A stretch of DNA of 61,697 nt from Planctomycetota bacterium (GCA_016872795.1 VGYZ01000012.1:1-61697), one strand, 5' to 3'; shown: positions 18,086 to 27,767, counted from the first letter of the stretch. A program made the numbers and translations. The notes: a model not told the origin generated them from the letters alone.

Positions 18086-18994
18086 ATGAGCGCTTCGCGT
18101 CGTCAGTTTCTCGCCACTTCCGCCGGCATCGCCGGGCTCGCCGCGTTCGGCTGCGGCACGACCTCGTCGCGCAAGAGCCTGCCGTTCCGCATCTCGCTGG
18201 CCGAGTGGTCGCTGCACCGCACGCTCGGCAGCGGCGCGATGACCAACCTCGACTTCCCGCGCGTCGCCCGCGCGGACTTCGGCATCGAGGCGATCGAGTA
18301 TGTGAACTCGTTCTTCAAGGACAAGGCGCGCGACAAGCAGTATCTGGACGAGCTCTTGGAGCGCTGCGACGGCGAAGGCGTGAAGAGCCTGCTGATCATG
18401 GTCGACGGCGAGGGCGAGCTCGCACATGAAGATGGGGGCGAGCGCAAGAAGGCGGTTCAGAACCACCAGCGCTGGCTCGACTGCGCCGCCTACCTCGGCT
18501 GTCACTCGATCCGCGTCAACGCGGGCGGCGGCGGCGACGAGGCCGAGAAGCAGAAGCGCGCGGCGGACTCGCTCGTGGAGCTCGCCTGCTACGCGGACTC
18601 GACGGGCCTCAATGTGATCGTCGAGAACCACGGCGGCAGCTCGTCGAAGGGCGATTGGCTGGCGGGCGTGATGAAGCTCGCGGCGCACCCGCGCGTCGGC
18701 ACGCTGCCCGACTTCGGCAACTTCAACTTGGGCAACGGCCAGAGCTACGACCGCTACAAGGGCGTCGAAGAGCTCATGCCCTACGCCAAGGCGGTCAGCG
18801 CCAAGAGCCACGAGTTCGACGCGCGCGGCAACGAAGTGCACACCGACTATTCGCGGATGATGCGCATCGTGCTCGCGGCGGGCTACTCGGGCTTCGTCGG
18901 CATCGAGTACGAAGGCAGCGTACACGAGGAGTACGAGGGCATTCGCCTGACGAAGCAGATCCTCGAGCGCCTGCAGCGCGAACTCGCGTCGTGA
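18086..18994 (+). CDS. Tat-exported sugar phosphate isomerase/epimerase-family (TIM barrel) protein
   Basis: 302 aa. The N-terminus SRRQFLATSAGIAGLAAFGC is a twin-arginine signal, with a lipobox-like AFGC at about residue 18, so the protein is probably exported folded and lipid-anchored. The body is an AP-endonuclease-2/xylose-isomerase-like barrel: FGIEAIEYVNSFF, IRVNAGGGG, VIVENHGG and TLPDFGNFN carry the usual metal-binding Glu/His/Asp positions. It opens an operon with a dehydrogenase (4-bp overlap GTGA) and a hydroxypyruvate-isomerase-like gene, which points to extracytoplasmic sugar oxidation/isomerisation. The exact substrate is not known. Confidence 0.82.
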   Translation: MSASRRQFLATSAGIAGLAAFGCGTTSSRKSLPFRISLAEWSLHRTLGSGAMTNLDFPRVARADFGIEAIEYVNSFFKDKARDKQYLDELLERCDGEGVKSLLIMVDGEGELAHEDGGERKKAVQNHQRWLDCAAYLGCHSIRVNAGGGGDEAEKQKRAADSLVELACYADSTGLNVIVENHGGSSSKGDWLAGVMKLAAHPRVGTLPDFGNFNLGNGQSYDRYKGVEELMPYAKAVSAKSHEFDARGNEVHTDYSRMMRIVLAAGYSGFVGIEYEGSVHEEYEGIRLTKQILERLQRELAS

Positions 18995-21900
18995 GCGCCG
19001 CGCTGCTCGCTGCGTGGCTCCTCGCGCTCGCCGCGCAGGAGTCGTACCAGCCCTACCAGCCCTATGTCGCGCCCGCCTCGGGCGACGGCGCGGCGGCGAT
19101 CGCGCGCATGAAGGCGCCGGACGGATTCCAGGTGAAGCTGTGGGCCGCGGAGCCGCACCTCGCGAACCCGGTCGCGATGTATGTGTCGAACAAGGGCGAG
19201 GTGTATGTCGCCGAGACATACCGCATCAAGAGCGGCGTCGACGACATCCGCGACCGCATGGCCTGGCTCGACGACGACCTCGCGTGCCGCACGGTCGAGG
19301 ATCGTGTCGCGTACCTGGCGAAGCATCTCGGAGACAAGTTCGAGAGCGCGTACACGAAGGACCGCGAGCGCGTGAAGTGGGTCGGAGACACCGACGGCGA
19401 CGGCGTCGCGGACGCGAGCGCGGTGTTTGCCGACAACTTCGGCACCACGGCGGACGGCATCATCGCGGGCGTGCTCGAACACAAGGGCAAGGTCTATGCG
19501 GCCTGCATGCCGAGCCTGTGGGAGCTCTCCGACGCCGATGGCGATCACAGCGCGGACGCGAAGCGCATCCTGAGCACTGGCTACGGCGTGCGCTTCGCAC
19601 TCATCGGCCACGACCTGCACGGACTGCGTGTCGGACCGGACGGGAAGCTCTACTTCTCGTGCGGCGACCGAGGCTTCAGCGTGCCGCTGCCCGACGGCTC
19701 GCGACTGCGCAACGAGTTCAACGGAGCGGTGCTGCGCTGCAACCTCGACGGCTCGAACCTCGAGATCTTCGCCACGGGCCTGCGCAATCCGCAGGAGCTG
19801 GTGTTCGACGAGTACGGCGAGCTGTGGACCGTCGACAACAACTCCGATGGCGGCGACAAGGCGCGCCTCGTGCATGTCGTCGAGGGCATGGATGCCGGTT
19901 GGCGGCAGGCCTACCAGTGGATCACCGAGCCCAACCTGCGCGGGCCGTGGAACGACGAGGGCCTGTGGAAGCCGCACTTCGAGGGGCAAGCCGCGTACAT
20001 CGTTCCGCCGCTCGCGAACATCTGCGACGGCCCGAGCGGCCTCGCGTACAACCCGGGTACCGCGCTCGGCGGCGTCCATCCGAGCACATTCTTCATCTGC
20101 GACTTCCGCGGCGACGCGAGCTACTCCGGCATCCACACATTCACGGTGAAGCCCAAGGGCTCGGGCTTCGAGCTCGACACATTCGAGAAGTTCCTGTGGG
20201 GCACGCTCGTCACCGACTGCGACTTCGGTCCGGACGGCGCGCTGTGGTTCTCGGACTGGGTCGAGGGCTGGAACAAGACCGGCAAGGGCCGCATGTACCG
20301 GCTCGAACCGAATGTGGCGCACGACGAGGCGGCGGACACTCGTCGCATGCTCGCGGCGGACTGGTCGAAGCTTCCCGACGCCGAGGTGCGCAGCTGGCTC
20401 GTGAGCAGCGACTCGCGCGTGCGTTTCCTCGCGCAGTTCGAGCTCGTCGCGCGCGGCAAGCAGCAGGCGCTCGCGCGGCTCGTCGAAGATGCGACGGCGA
20501 CGCGCTTCGCGCGCATCCATGCGATCTGGGGCCTGATGCAGGCCGGATTCGCGGAGCCGGGACGGCTCTCGCTCGTGCGCGCGTGCGAGGACGAGGATCC
20601 GATGCTGCGCGCTCAGGCCGTGCGCGCGCTGGGCGCCCACGACGCGTGGAAGTCGCTCGAGGCCATTCGGGCACGCTTGGACGACGAGCACGCCTCGGTG
20701 CAGCGGCATGCGCTCGTCGCCTGCGTGCGCGCGGGAACTCGATTCCATCCGGGAATGGCCCTCCCGATGGTGGCCATCCTCGAGCGTGCCGGCGAGGGTG
20801 ATCCAGCCCTGCGCTCGACGGCGATCCACGCGCTCGCGAGCTGCGCGACCGAGGAGCAGATCCTCGCCCTTGCCCGGCACGAGTCCGTGCATGTGCGCGT
20901 CGGAGCGGTCGTGGCGCTGCGCCGCCACAGGCGGGCAAGCGTCGCTCGGTTCCTCGCCGACAGCGAGCCACGCGTCGTCGTCGAGGCGGCGCGGGCGATC
21001 TATGACGAGCAGATCACGGAGGCGATGCCGGAGCTGGCGAAGCTCCTCGGGCGTACGGAGCTGTCGGACACGGCGCTCGTGCGACGCGCGATCAACGCGA
21101 ACTTCCGCCTTGGGCAGCCCGAAAACGCTGCGGCGCTGGCGAACTTCGCGGCGTTGGGCGAGGCGGACGAGCTGCTGCGCTGGGAGGCGCTGGAGCGTCT
21201 TTCCAGATGGAGCGTGCCTCCGGGCCGCGACGCCGTGACCGGAGAGTGGTGGCCGCTCGAGAGGCGCGACGGTCCCGTTCTCGCGGCGCTTGCTGAGCAA
21301 CTTGCAGGCAAGGACATCGCGAAGGCGCCGGAGCGCATCTCGCGGGCGTGGATCGAGCTTGTCGAAGCGAGCGACTGCCGCTCGGTGGGCCCGATACTGC
21401 TGCAACTTGCGAACGACGCAGCTGTGCCCAAGGAAGTGCGCGCCGCTGCGGTGCGGGCTGCCAAGCAGGTTGCCTCGGCGGAGCTCGAGCCATCGCTCGC
21501 GACGCTCGTCGGGGATTCCGAGAGCGCCGTGCGCGCCGCCGCGCTGCGCGCCATCGCGGGCGTCGAGCCCGCGAAGGCGTTCCCGCTGCTCGAGGAAGCC
21601 GCGCTGCACGGCTCCGTCGAGGAGCGCCGCGTCGCGTATTCGCTCTTCGCGCAGCTCGAGGACGCGCGTGTCGAGGCGCTGGCCGCTGGCGAGCTGCGTC
21701 GCCATGCGGCCGGCCTCGTGCCGCGCGAAGTCGCGCTCGATCTCGTCGAGCTTGCCGAGACACGCAAGGAAACAAGCGTTGTCGATTCGCTCGCGGCGCT
21801 GCGCTCCCTGCGCGAGATCGACGCGGCGCTGGCGCACTTCGCCGACTCGCTCTACGGCGGCGACAAGGCCCGCGGCAAGGAAATCCTGCGCGGCAAGGCC

Positions 21901-22275
21901 GAGACCGAGTGCCTGCGTTGCCACAGGATCGAGTGGGGCGAAGGTGGGCAGGTCGGGCCCGACCTCGTCGGAGTCGGCCAGCGCCTGTCGCGCGCCGACC
22001 TGCTCGCGTCCATCTGCGATCCCAACCGCCGCATCGCGGAGGGCTATCAGGGCACGATCCTGTTCCTCGAGAGCGGTCGCAATGTCGCCGGAATCGTGGT
22101 GCGCGAGGATCGCGACACGATCGTCGTGCGCACTCCTCAAGACGAGCTCGTCGAGGTCGCGACGAGCGAGGTCGAGAGCCGTCGCCCCGACCTGTCCGCG
22201 ATGCCGCAGGACCTCTCGAAACACCTCACGCGCAGGGAAATGCGCGATCTACTCGAATATCTTGCCAACCTCTGA
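18991..22275 (+). CDS. Large exported 'membrane-bound dehydrogenase' with HEAT-type repeats and C-terminal c-type haem domain
   Basis: 1094 aa from a GTG that overlaps the previous stop. A hydrophobic signal segment (residues 1-15) leads to an N-terminal glucose/sorbosone-dehydrogenase-like propeller (about 35-470; GLRNPQELVFDEYGELWTVD is its typical centre, in part). Residues of about 490-940 are armadillo/HEAT-like helical repeats. The C-terminus has CLRCH at 974-978, the covalent haem-binding CxxCH, followed by GPDLVGVGQ and SICDPNRRIAEGY. This three-part layout is characteristic of planctomycete/verrucomicrobial proteins that oxidise sugars outside the cytoplasm and pass electrons to the haem. 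The natural substrate is unknown; neighbours suggest keto-sugar metabolism. Confidence 0.88.
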   Translation: MSAALLAAWLLALAAQESYQPYQPYVAPASGDGAAAIARMKAPDGFQVKLWAAEPHLANPVAMYVSNKGEVYVAETYRIKSGVDDIRDRMAWLDDDLACRTVEDRVAYLAKHLGDKFESAYTKDRERVKWVGDTDGDGVADASAVFADNFGTTADGIIAGVLEHKGKVYAACMPSLWELSDADGDHSADAKRILSTGYGVRFALIGHDLHGLRVGPDGKLYFSCGDRGFSVPLPDGSRLRNEFNGAVLRCNLDGSNLEIFATGLRNPQELVFDEYGELWTVDNNSDGGDKARLVHVVEGMDAGWRQAYQWITEPNLRGPWNDEGLWKPHFEGQAAYIVPPLANICDGPSGLAYNPGTALGGVHPSTFFICDFRGDASYSGIHTFTVKPKGSGFELDTFEKFLWGTLVTDCDFGPDGALWFSDWVEGWNKTGKGRMYRLEPNVAHDEAADTRRMLAADWSKLPDAEVRSWLVSSDSRVRFLAQFELVARGKQQALARLVEDATATRFARIHAIWGLMQAGFAEPGRLSLVRACEDEDPMLRAQAVRALGAHDAWKSLEAIRARLDDEHASVQRHALVACVRAGTRFHPGMALPMVAILERAGEGDPALRSTAIHALASCATEEQILALARHESVHVRVGAVVALRRHRRASVARFLADSEPRVVVEAARAIYDEQITEAMPELAKLLGRTELSDTALVRRAINANFRLGQPENAAALANFAALGEADELLRWEALERLSRWSVPPGRDAVTGEWWPLERRDGPVLAALAEQLAGKDIAKAPERISRAWIELVEASDCRSVGPILLQLANDAAVPKEVRAAAVRAAKQVASAELEPSLATLVGDSESAVRAAALRAIAGVEPAKAFPLLEEAALHGSVEERRVAYSLFAQLEDARVEALAAGELRRHAAGLVPREVALDLVELAETRKETSVVDSLAALRSLREIDAALAHFADSLYGGDKARGKEILRGKAETECLRCHRIEWGEGGQVGPDLVGVGQRLSRADLLASICDPNRRIAEGYQGTILFLESGRNVAGIVVREDRDTIVVRTPQDELVEVATSEVESRRPDLSAMPQDLSKHLTRREMRDLLEYLANL

Positions 22276-22289
22276 ACCGGAGCCTGTCC

Positions 22290-23201
22290 ATGCGCCTCCT
22301 TGATCGCCGCACATTGATCGCCGCCTCCGCCGCGCTCGCTTCGGCTTCGCACTCCTTTGCATCGCGAGCCGGAGCTTTCTGCCTACAACCAGCTCCCGAC
22401 CCCGACGAGGTCGCGGCGCGCGTGCGCCAGCTGAAGACACGCTTCGCGGTGAACGCGGAGATCTGGTGGGGCGCTCTGCCCTTCGAGCAGCGCGTCGAAC
22501 AGGCGCTCGCACACGGCTTCGACGGGATCGAGTTCTGGCCGTGGCGCAACAAGGACCTCGCGGCGCTGGAGAAGCTCGCCAAGGACAAGGGCGTGAAGTT
22601 CGCGCAGTTCACGGCGTGGGGCTTCGAGCCGGGCCTGTGCAATCCCGACAACCACGCGAAGGCTGTCGAAGAGGTGCGCGCGGCCTGCAAGGCGGCACAG
22701 CGCATCGGTGCGCCGATGATGACCGTCGTCGCCGGGAACAACCAGAAGGGCATGACGACCGAGCAGATGCACGCGCATGTCACGACCGGCCTGAAGCTGC
22801 TCGCGCCGATCGCGGAAGAGCACGGCGTCATGCTGATCCTCGAGCCCATGAACGGCCGCGTCGACCACCCCGGCCACTGCCTGTACGGCTCGGAGGCCGC
22901 CGTGCGCATCTGCCGCGAGGTCAACTCGAAGCATGTGAAGATCAACTGGGACCTCTACCACATGCAGCTCGCTGAAGGCGATCTGTGCGGGCGCCTCAAG
23001 GACGGCCTCGACCAGCTCGGGTATGTGCAGGTCGCCGACACGCCGGGGCGCAACGAGCCCGGGACGGGCGAGATCCACTGGCCGCGCGTGTTCCGCGCCG
23101 TGGCGGAGCTCGGCTACAAGGGCTACATCGGACTCGAATGCTGGCCGAAGGACGGCGAAGCGCAGGCGATCGAGCGTTTGATCGCCGCGGACCAGTGGTG
23201 A
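22290..23201 (+). CDS. Hydroxypyruvate isomerase-like TIM-barrel protein, exported
   Basis: 303 aa. The N-terminus (RRTLIAASAALASASHSFAS) is a Tat-like signal, and the mature protein is a hydroxypyruvate isomerase/xylose-isomerase-like barrel with EIWWGALPFEQRVEQ, HGFDGIEFWPW, ILEPMNGRVDHPG (metal-binding Glu/His region) and VKINWDLYHMQ. It lies 14 bp after the dehydrogenase and completes a three-gene operon. In the family the enzyme interconverts hydroxypyruvate and tartronate semialdehyde, but exported members in planctomycetes probably act on other keto sugars, so the substrate is uncertain. The gene runs into a 26-bp palindrome. Confidence 0.85.
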   Translation: MRLLDRRTLIAASAALASASHSFASRAGAFCLQPAPDPDEVAARVRQLKTRFAVNAEIWWGALPFEQRVEQALAHGFDGIEFWPWRNKDLAALEKLAKDKGVKFAQFTAWGFEPGLCNPDNHAKAVEEVRAACKAAQRIGAPMMTVVAGNNQKGMTTEQMHAHVTTGLKLLAPIAEEHGVMLILEPMNGRVDHPGHCLYGSEAAVRICREVNSKHVKINWDLYHMQLAEGDLCGRLKDGLDQLGYVQVADTPGRNEPGTGEIHWPRVFRAVAELGYKGYIGLECWPKDGEAQAIERLIAADQW

Positions 23202-23203
23202 GC

Positions 23204-23229
23204 CCCTCGTCGCGCTAGCGCGACGAGGG
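23204..23229. terminator. Perfect 26-bp palindrome between convergent genes
   Basis: CCCTCGTCGCGCT followed at once by its exact complement AGCGCGACGAGGG. It starts 3 bp after the hydroxypyruvate-isomerase-like stop and contains the stop codon of the minus-strand gene. It would form a 12-13-bp stem from either strand, so a bidirectional terminator is likely; the loop would be tiny and there is no T tract. Confidence 0.5.
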
Positions 23230-24558
23230 CGGGAGCTCGAGCGTGAGCTCGAGCGGCGCGCCGTGATCGGCGACGGTCGCTTGCACGAGCGTCTCGGCTC
23301 CGTCGAAGGCGAGGCCCTCGACCTGCCATGTGCCGGGTGCCAGTCCCGCGACGAACGCGCGGCCGCCCGGCGCCGGATGCTCGCTGCGCACGCCCGCTGC
23401 ATCGCTCAGCGCGATGGCCCCTTCGACGGCGGCGCCGCTCGCATCGACGAGGCGCACGGACAGGCAGCCGGGCGGCAAGTGCGCTTCGACGCGCACATCG
23501 TCCGCGCCGATCCGAGCGCGCGCGACCACGAGCGCTCCCTCGCGACCTGCGACATAGGCGCTCCATGTGCCCGGTCGCAGGTTCACATCGAAGCTCCCAT
23601 CGGAGCTCGCGCGCGTCGTCGCGTGCCAGTCGTGCTCGTCCTCCCGCCAGCGCAGCGCGACTTCGGCGCCGAGCGCCGCTCCACCCGGTCCGACGAGGCG
23701 ACCCTCGCAGCGACTGCCCACCGCCGCAGGTCCGAGTGCGACTTCGCGCACGGCTCCCTCGGGCAGTTCGACGCGCACGGCATGCCCCGGCGTCAGCCAG
23801 CTCACATCGGGATGTCCGTCGATGGCGAGCGCGGAACTCGGCGGCAAGTGGAGGAACTCGAAGCGTCCGAACTCATCGGTGCGCGCGCTGGCGAAGAGCT
23901 CCGTGGCGCCGCAGTAAGGCGCGAGTGCCAGCCGCACGGGCGAGTCGCGCCGCGGCTCGCCGTCATGGTCGATCACCGTGCCGTGCACTCGCGCGCTGCC
24001 GAAGCTCACGACGCAACGCTCGCGTCCCTTGCGTGGTTCGATCTCGACGCTGCACGAGAGCTCGGCTCCGTTGGGGTGGCGCACGAGCGTGTCATAGCGG
24101 TCCGCCCCCAGCTCGACCCACGCGGCGAGGCCGCTCGAGTCGGTCGTCGCTCGCAGCAGCGGCGCGAGGTCATCCGTGCAGCCGTGATCGATGCCGCCTT
24201 CCTTGCGCGCGACGACGAGGACCTCCGCGCCGGGCACGGGGCTCTCGTTCTCGAGCACCAGCAGCTCGAGCGTGCCGGCAGCGCACGGCGTCGGCAGCGC
24301 CGGAAGCTCTAAAGCCGCCTGCGGCTCCACGGTTTCGGGGAGCGCGGGAACTGCGTGCTCGCTGCTTACTTCGAGCGCATGGCGCTCGAGCAACCCACCG
24401 AGCGTGTCGCGCGTCGCGGCGCCGCGCGTCCGTGCGGCTTCGAGCTGCACCGAATCCGTGCGCGGTGCGCGCGTCTCGAGGAAGCGCACGAGTGCCACGA
24501 GCGATGTCATCGCGGCCGCGGCAGCGGTCATGGCCAGAGCTCGGTTGCGCGCGCGCAT
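23215..24558 (-). CDS. Membrane-anchored protein with carboxypeptidase-regulatory-like repeats
   Basis: 447 aa. A short cytoplasmic basic start is followed by a membrane helix (about 7-25). From about residue 100 there are several beta-sandwich repeats of the carboxypeptidase regulatory-like (CarboxypepD_reg) kind: RVHGTVIDHDGEPRRDSPV, ASARTDEFGRFEFLHLPP, RCEGRLVGPGGAALGAEV, SSDGSFDVNLRPG, LSVRLVDASGAAVEGA and so on. Such proteins are usually exposed on the cell surface or envelope. The function is unknown. It is the farthest-downstream gene of a minus-strand run that also holds ispH and a ferredoxin, with a 121-bp gap before it. Confidence 0.75.
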   Translation of the reverse strand: MRARNRALAMTAAAAAMTSLVALVRFLETRAPRTDSVQLEAARTRGAATRDTLGGLLERHALEVSSEHAVPALPETVEPQAALELPALPTPCAAGTLELLVLENESPVPGAEVLVVARKEGGIDHGCTDDLAPLLRATTDSSGLAAWVELGADRYDTLVRHPNGAELSCSVEIEPRKGRERCVVSFGSARVHGTVIDHDGEPRRDSPVRLALAPYCGATELFASARTDEFGRFEFLHLPPSSALAIDGHPDVSWLTPGHAVRVELPEGAVREVALGPAAVGSRCEGRLVGPGGAALGAEVALRWREDEHDWHATTRASSDGSFDVNLRPGTWSAYVAGREGALVVARARIGADDVRVEAHLPPGCLSVRLVDASGAAVEGAIALSDAAGVRSEHPAPGGRAFVAGLAPGTWQVEGLAFDGAETLVQATVADHGAPLELTLELPPSSR

Positions 24559-24679
24559 GCGGCGGGGGTTTTCGGCAGCGGCCCGCCGTGGTCCGCACTC
24601 GAGCGCCCGCTCCCGACGCGGCCTTCGTGGTACGCGAGCGCCGCGGGCAGCCCGGCCGCGAAAAAACTGCGCGCTCGCG

Positions 24680-25612
24680 CTAGCGCAGCTCGTCGGGCAG
24701 GCGGAATGTGATGGTCTCGCGTTCGCCGTCCATCTCGGTCACCGAGCCGACGCCGAGCTCGCGCAGCCGCAAGAGCACCTGCTGCACGAGCGACTCCGGT
24801 GCGCTCGCTCCCGCCGTGACGCCGATCTTCATTCCGGGCCGGAACCACGCGCGCTCGATCTGGTGCGCACCGTCGATCAAGTGCGACGGAACGCCCTTGC
24901 GCAGGCCGAGCTCGCGCAGGCGGCTCGAGTTCGAGCTGTTCTGCGAGCCGACGACGAGCAAGAGCTCGATCTCGTCCGAGAGCTGCTTGACCGCGTTCTG
25001 GCGGTTCTGCGTCGCGTAGCAGATGTCCTTGAGCTCCGGCCCCTTGATCGCGGGGAAGCGTCGCACAAGCGCGTCGATCACCTCGCGCGTGTCGTCGACG
25101 GAGAGCGTCGTCTGGGTCACATACGAGAGCTGGCGCGGATCGCCGACCTCGAGGCGCTCGACTTCCTCGACCGTGGAGAGCACATGCACCGGTCCGTCGA
25201 TGCGACCGCGCGTGCCCTCGACCTCGGGGTGGCCGCGGTGACCGATCAGCACGACCTCGCGGCCTTCCTTGCGATAGGCCTGCGCCTGCAGGTGCACCTT
25301 GGTGACGAGCGGGCAGGTCGCGTCGATCACGCGCAGCTTGCGCGCGATGCCGCGCTGCACGACTTCTTCCGCGACGCCGTGTGCGCTGAAGATCGTGACC
25401 GCGCCCTCGGGCACCTCGTCGAGGCTGTCGACGAACTTCACGCCGCGGCTGGCGAGGTCGTCGACGACATAGCGGTTGTGCACGATTTCGTGCAGCACGA
25501 AGACCGGGGCGCCGTACAGCGCGAGCGCGCGTTCCACGATCTCGATCGCGCGATCCACGCCGGCGCAAAAGCCGCGCGGCTGGGCGAGGAGCACTTGCAT
25601 GTCGAGACTCAT
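24680..25612 (-). CDS. ispH: 4-hydroxy-3-methylbut-2-enyl diphosphate reductase
   Basis: 310 aa, the usual length. The three cysteines that hold the iron-sulfur cluster are all present: Cys16 in RGFCAGV, Cys100 in DATCP, and Cys198 in ICYATQNRQ. Other IspH landmarks include HEIVHN, FSAHGV and [11 protein letters not shown]. The enzyme catalyses the last step of the MEP pathway, reducing HMBPP to IPP and DMAPP in the cytoplasm. The ferredoxin gene 24 bp upstream on the same strand could supply electrons to the cluster, an attractive but unproven link. Confidence 0.97.
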   Translation of the reverse strand: MSLDMQVLLAQPRGFCAGVDRAIEIVERALALYGAPVFVLHEIVHNRYVVDDLASRGVKFVDSLDEVPEGAVTIFSAHGVAEEVVQRGIARKLRVIDATCPLVTKVHLQAQAYRKEGREVVLIGHRGHPEVEGTRGRIDGPVHVLSTVEEVERLEVGDPRQLSYVTQTTLSVDDTREVIDALVRRFPAIKGPELKDICYATQNRQNAVKQLSDEIELLLVVGSQNSSNSSRLRELGLRKGVPSHLIDGAHQIERAWFRPGMKIGVTAGASAPESLVQQVLLRLRELGVGSVTEMDGERETITFRLPDELR

Positions 25613-25636
25613 GGTGGCGTCCGTCCGCGCGCGCTT

Positions 25637-26047
25637 CTAGTGGTGGTCTTCGCGCACGAGGTTGCGATTCCAGCTCGGGATCTCGACCACGACATCGCAG
25701 CGCCCGTCGGGCACGGCTTGGCAGGCGAGGCGCGAACGCGGCGTGATGCCGCGCGCGTTGTCGAGCTGGTCGAGTTCCGGCTCGGACGCTTCGTTGCAGC
25801 TCTCGAGGCCCTGTTTCACGATCACATGGCAGGTCGAGCAGGCACATACGCCGCCGCAGGCGTGGTCGATCTCGATCCCGTGCCCGAGCGCGATCTCGAG
25901 AATGGACCCCTTGGCGCCGTCCCGAGAGTAGGGGAGCTCCTCGGGCCGCACCTCGATCGTCCGGCCCAGCGGCAGGAAGGTGAGCTTGTAGGGCCGCGTC
26001 GGGAGCGCGTACGCGGAGGAGTGGATGTAGGGGTTCGAGCCGCCCAT
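25637..26047 (-). CDS. 2Fe-2S ferredoxin (adrenodoxin type)
   Basis: 136 aa from the ATG at 26047. Cluster ligands are Cys64, Cys70, Cys73 and Cys109, spaced C-x5-C-x2-C-x35-C as in ISC-type/adrenodoxin ferredoxins (DHACGGVCACSTCH). The N-terminal 18 residues form an extra extension. It transfers single electrons in the cytoplasm. It sits directly upstream of ispH on the minus strand (24-bp gap) and is probably cotranscribed with it, so IspH may be its partner, though this ferredoxin class also serves Fe-S assembly. Confidence 0.9.
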   Translation of the reverse strand: MGGSNPYIHSSAYALPTRPYKLTFLPLGRTIEVRPEELPYSRDGAKGSILEIALGHGIEIDHACGGVCACSTCHVIVKQGLESCNEASEPELDQLDNARGITPRSRLACQAVPDGRCDVVVEIPSWNRNLVREDHH

Positions 26048-26108
26048 GGGTCGTTTCCCTGCGCCCTGCCCGGGCCACACGGGGCCAAGATGCTACTCGC
26101 TCGCGGCG

Positions 26109-27767
26109 CTAGCTGTCGGAGGGAAGTCGACCTTCGCGCTCGCGCCGCAGACGCTCGCGCGTCGACATCGCCCGCTTGGGCCGGTCGCTGGGGACACTCG
26201 GTGCAGAGTGAGACGCAGGAGCGGTGGGGGACGCAGGAGTATGTTGGTGCGCGCGCTCCGGAGGCGGTGCAGCGGGGCGGCGCTCGTCCCCGCGCGGCTC
26301 GTCGCGACGCGTCGTACGGCGCGGCGCGTCGGATCGTCTGCCCTCGCGGCGCACTTGCGCGCCTCGACGCCCTTCCCCGCGCGCCCGCTCCTCGCGCGGC
26401 GCTCGCTCGCCGCGATCGGAGTCCTCACGCCGGGGCTCATCACGGCGGGGCTCGGCCCACGGTGCCTGCGCTCGCCGACGCTCGTCCACACGCGGGCGCT
26501 CGTCGCGCTCGGGCGCAGGGCTCCGGCCGCGAGCGCTGCGACCGGGAAGGGGCAGCTCCGTCACATTCCACTTGGTCTGGCGCAGGATGTCGTGCCAGCG
26601 ACCGGCCTGCTCCGGGCTCACCAGCGTGATCGCCGTGCCCGTGCGGCCCGCGCGCCCCGTGCGGCCGATGCGGTGCGTGTAGTCCTGTGCGTCCTGCGGC
26701 ACCGAGTAGTTCACCACATGCGTCACGAGGTGCACATCGAGGCCGCGCGAGGCGACATCGGTGGCGACGAGCGCCTTGACCTCGCCGGTGCGGAACGCGC
26801 TCATCACGCGGAAGCGCGAGGCCTGGTCGAAGCCGCCGTGCAGCGCCTTGACCGAGAACGGCATGCGCTCGAGCTGGCGCATCAGCGCGTCGACTTCCGT
26901 GCGCCGGTCGCAGAACACGAGGAACACATCGTCCGCCGAGCTCTGCTCGATCAAACGCATCAGCGCGAGCGAGCGATCCGAGCGGCCGCAGGCCATCCAT
27001 GTCTGGTCGATGGTCTTGACCGTCGCGTGACCAGCGGCCGTCGCGACTTCCATCGGGTCGCGCGTGGCCTCGCGCGCGAGCCGCAGCACAAGGTCGGGGA
27101 AGGTCGCCGAGAACAGCATCGTCTGCCGCTCGTCGGGCGTGTACGAGAGGATCTTGCGCACGTCGTCGATGAAGCCGATCTCGAGCATCTGATCGGCCTC
27201 GTCGAGCGCGACGAACTCCGTCCACGGGAACGAGAGGAATTTCTGGCCGTAGAGGTCGATCACGCGGCCGGGCGTGCCGACGACGACCTGCGCACCGGCT
27301 TTCAGCGCGTCGATCTGCGGGTTCATCGGTTCGCCGCCCACGATCAGCGCAACCTTGGCACCGATCGGCTCGCCGAGCTTTTCGAGCACCTGCGCGACTT
27401 GCTGCGCGAGTTCGCGCGTGGGACACAGCACCAGACCGAGCACGCTGCGTCGCGAGGGGTCGATCTTCGACATCATCGGCGCGCCGAAGGCGAGCGTCTT
27501 GCCTGTCCCCGTCTCGGCTTTGGCGATCACATCGCGCCCGTTCATCACCGGCGGGATCGCGAGGCGTTGGATCGGCGTGGGCTTGGTGATGCCCATGGCG
27601 TGGATCGCGTCGAGCACCTCCTTGCGCAGCGGCATCTCGGCGAAGGTCTCGAACGGCGGCAGCTCCGTCGAGGGCTTGAGGGGTGCGGCCGAGCCGCGGG
27701 ATTGGGGCGCGGAAGCGCTGCTCGGGCCTCCACGCGCGGGGCCACGTCGTCCTTGGTGTCGATTCAC
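26109..27767 (-). CDS. DEAD-box RNA helicase with long Arg/Glu-rich tail
   Basis: 552 aa. All core motifs are present: Q-motif region ITKPTPIQ, Walker A AETGTGKT (84-91), PTRELA, TPGR, DEAD (in LDEADQM), SAT, and HRIGRTGR. The last ~150 residues (from about 400) are low-complexity, dense in Arg, Glu, Pro and Ala, as in RhlE/CsdA-type proteins, and likely bind RNA. Such helicases unwind RNA during ribosome assembly or decay. It is on the minus strand, separate by 61 bp from the ferredoxin gene. The subfamily (RhlE versus DeaD) cannot be settled by eye. Confidence 0.93.
   Translation of the reverse strand: MNRHQGRRGPARGGPSSASAPQSRGSAAPLKPSTELPPFETFAEMPLRKEVLDAIHAMGITKPTPIQRLAIPPVMNGRDVIAKAETGTGKTLAFGAPMMSKIDPSRRSVLGLVLCPTRELAQQVAQVLEKLGEPIGAKVALIVGGEPMNPQIDALKAGAQVVVGTPGRVIDLYGQKFLSFPWTEFVALDEADQMLEIGFIDDVRKILSYTPDERQTMLFSATFPDLVLRLAREATRDPMEVATAAGHATVKTIDQTWMACGRSDRSLALMRLIEQSSADDVFLVFCDRRTEVDALMRQLERMPFSVKALHGGFDQASRFRVMSAFRTGEVKALVATDVASRGLDVHLVTHVVNYSVPQDAQDYTHRIGRTGRAGRTGTAITLVSPEQAGRWHDILRQTKWNVTELPLPGRSARGRSPAPERDERPRVDERRRAQAPWAEPRRDEPRREDSDRGERAPREERARGEGRRGAQVRREGRRSDAPRRTTRRDEPRGDERRPAAPPPERAHQHTPASPTAPASHSAPSVPSDRPKRAMSTRERLRREREGRLPSDS

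Noticed and set aside
18883..22224. An 1113-codon open frame antisense to the dehydrogenase gene
   Set aside because: Its sequence has no family signature, and it lies wholly over a strongly supported gene; long antisense frames are normal at this G+C.
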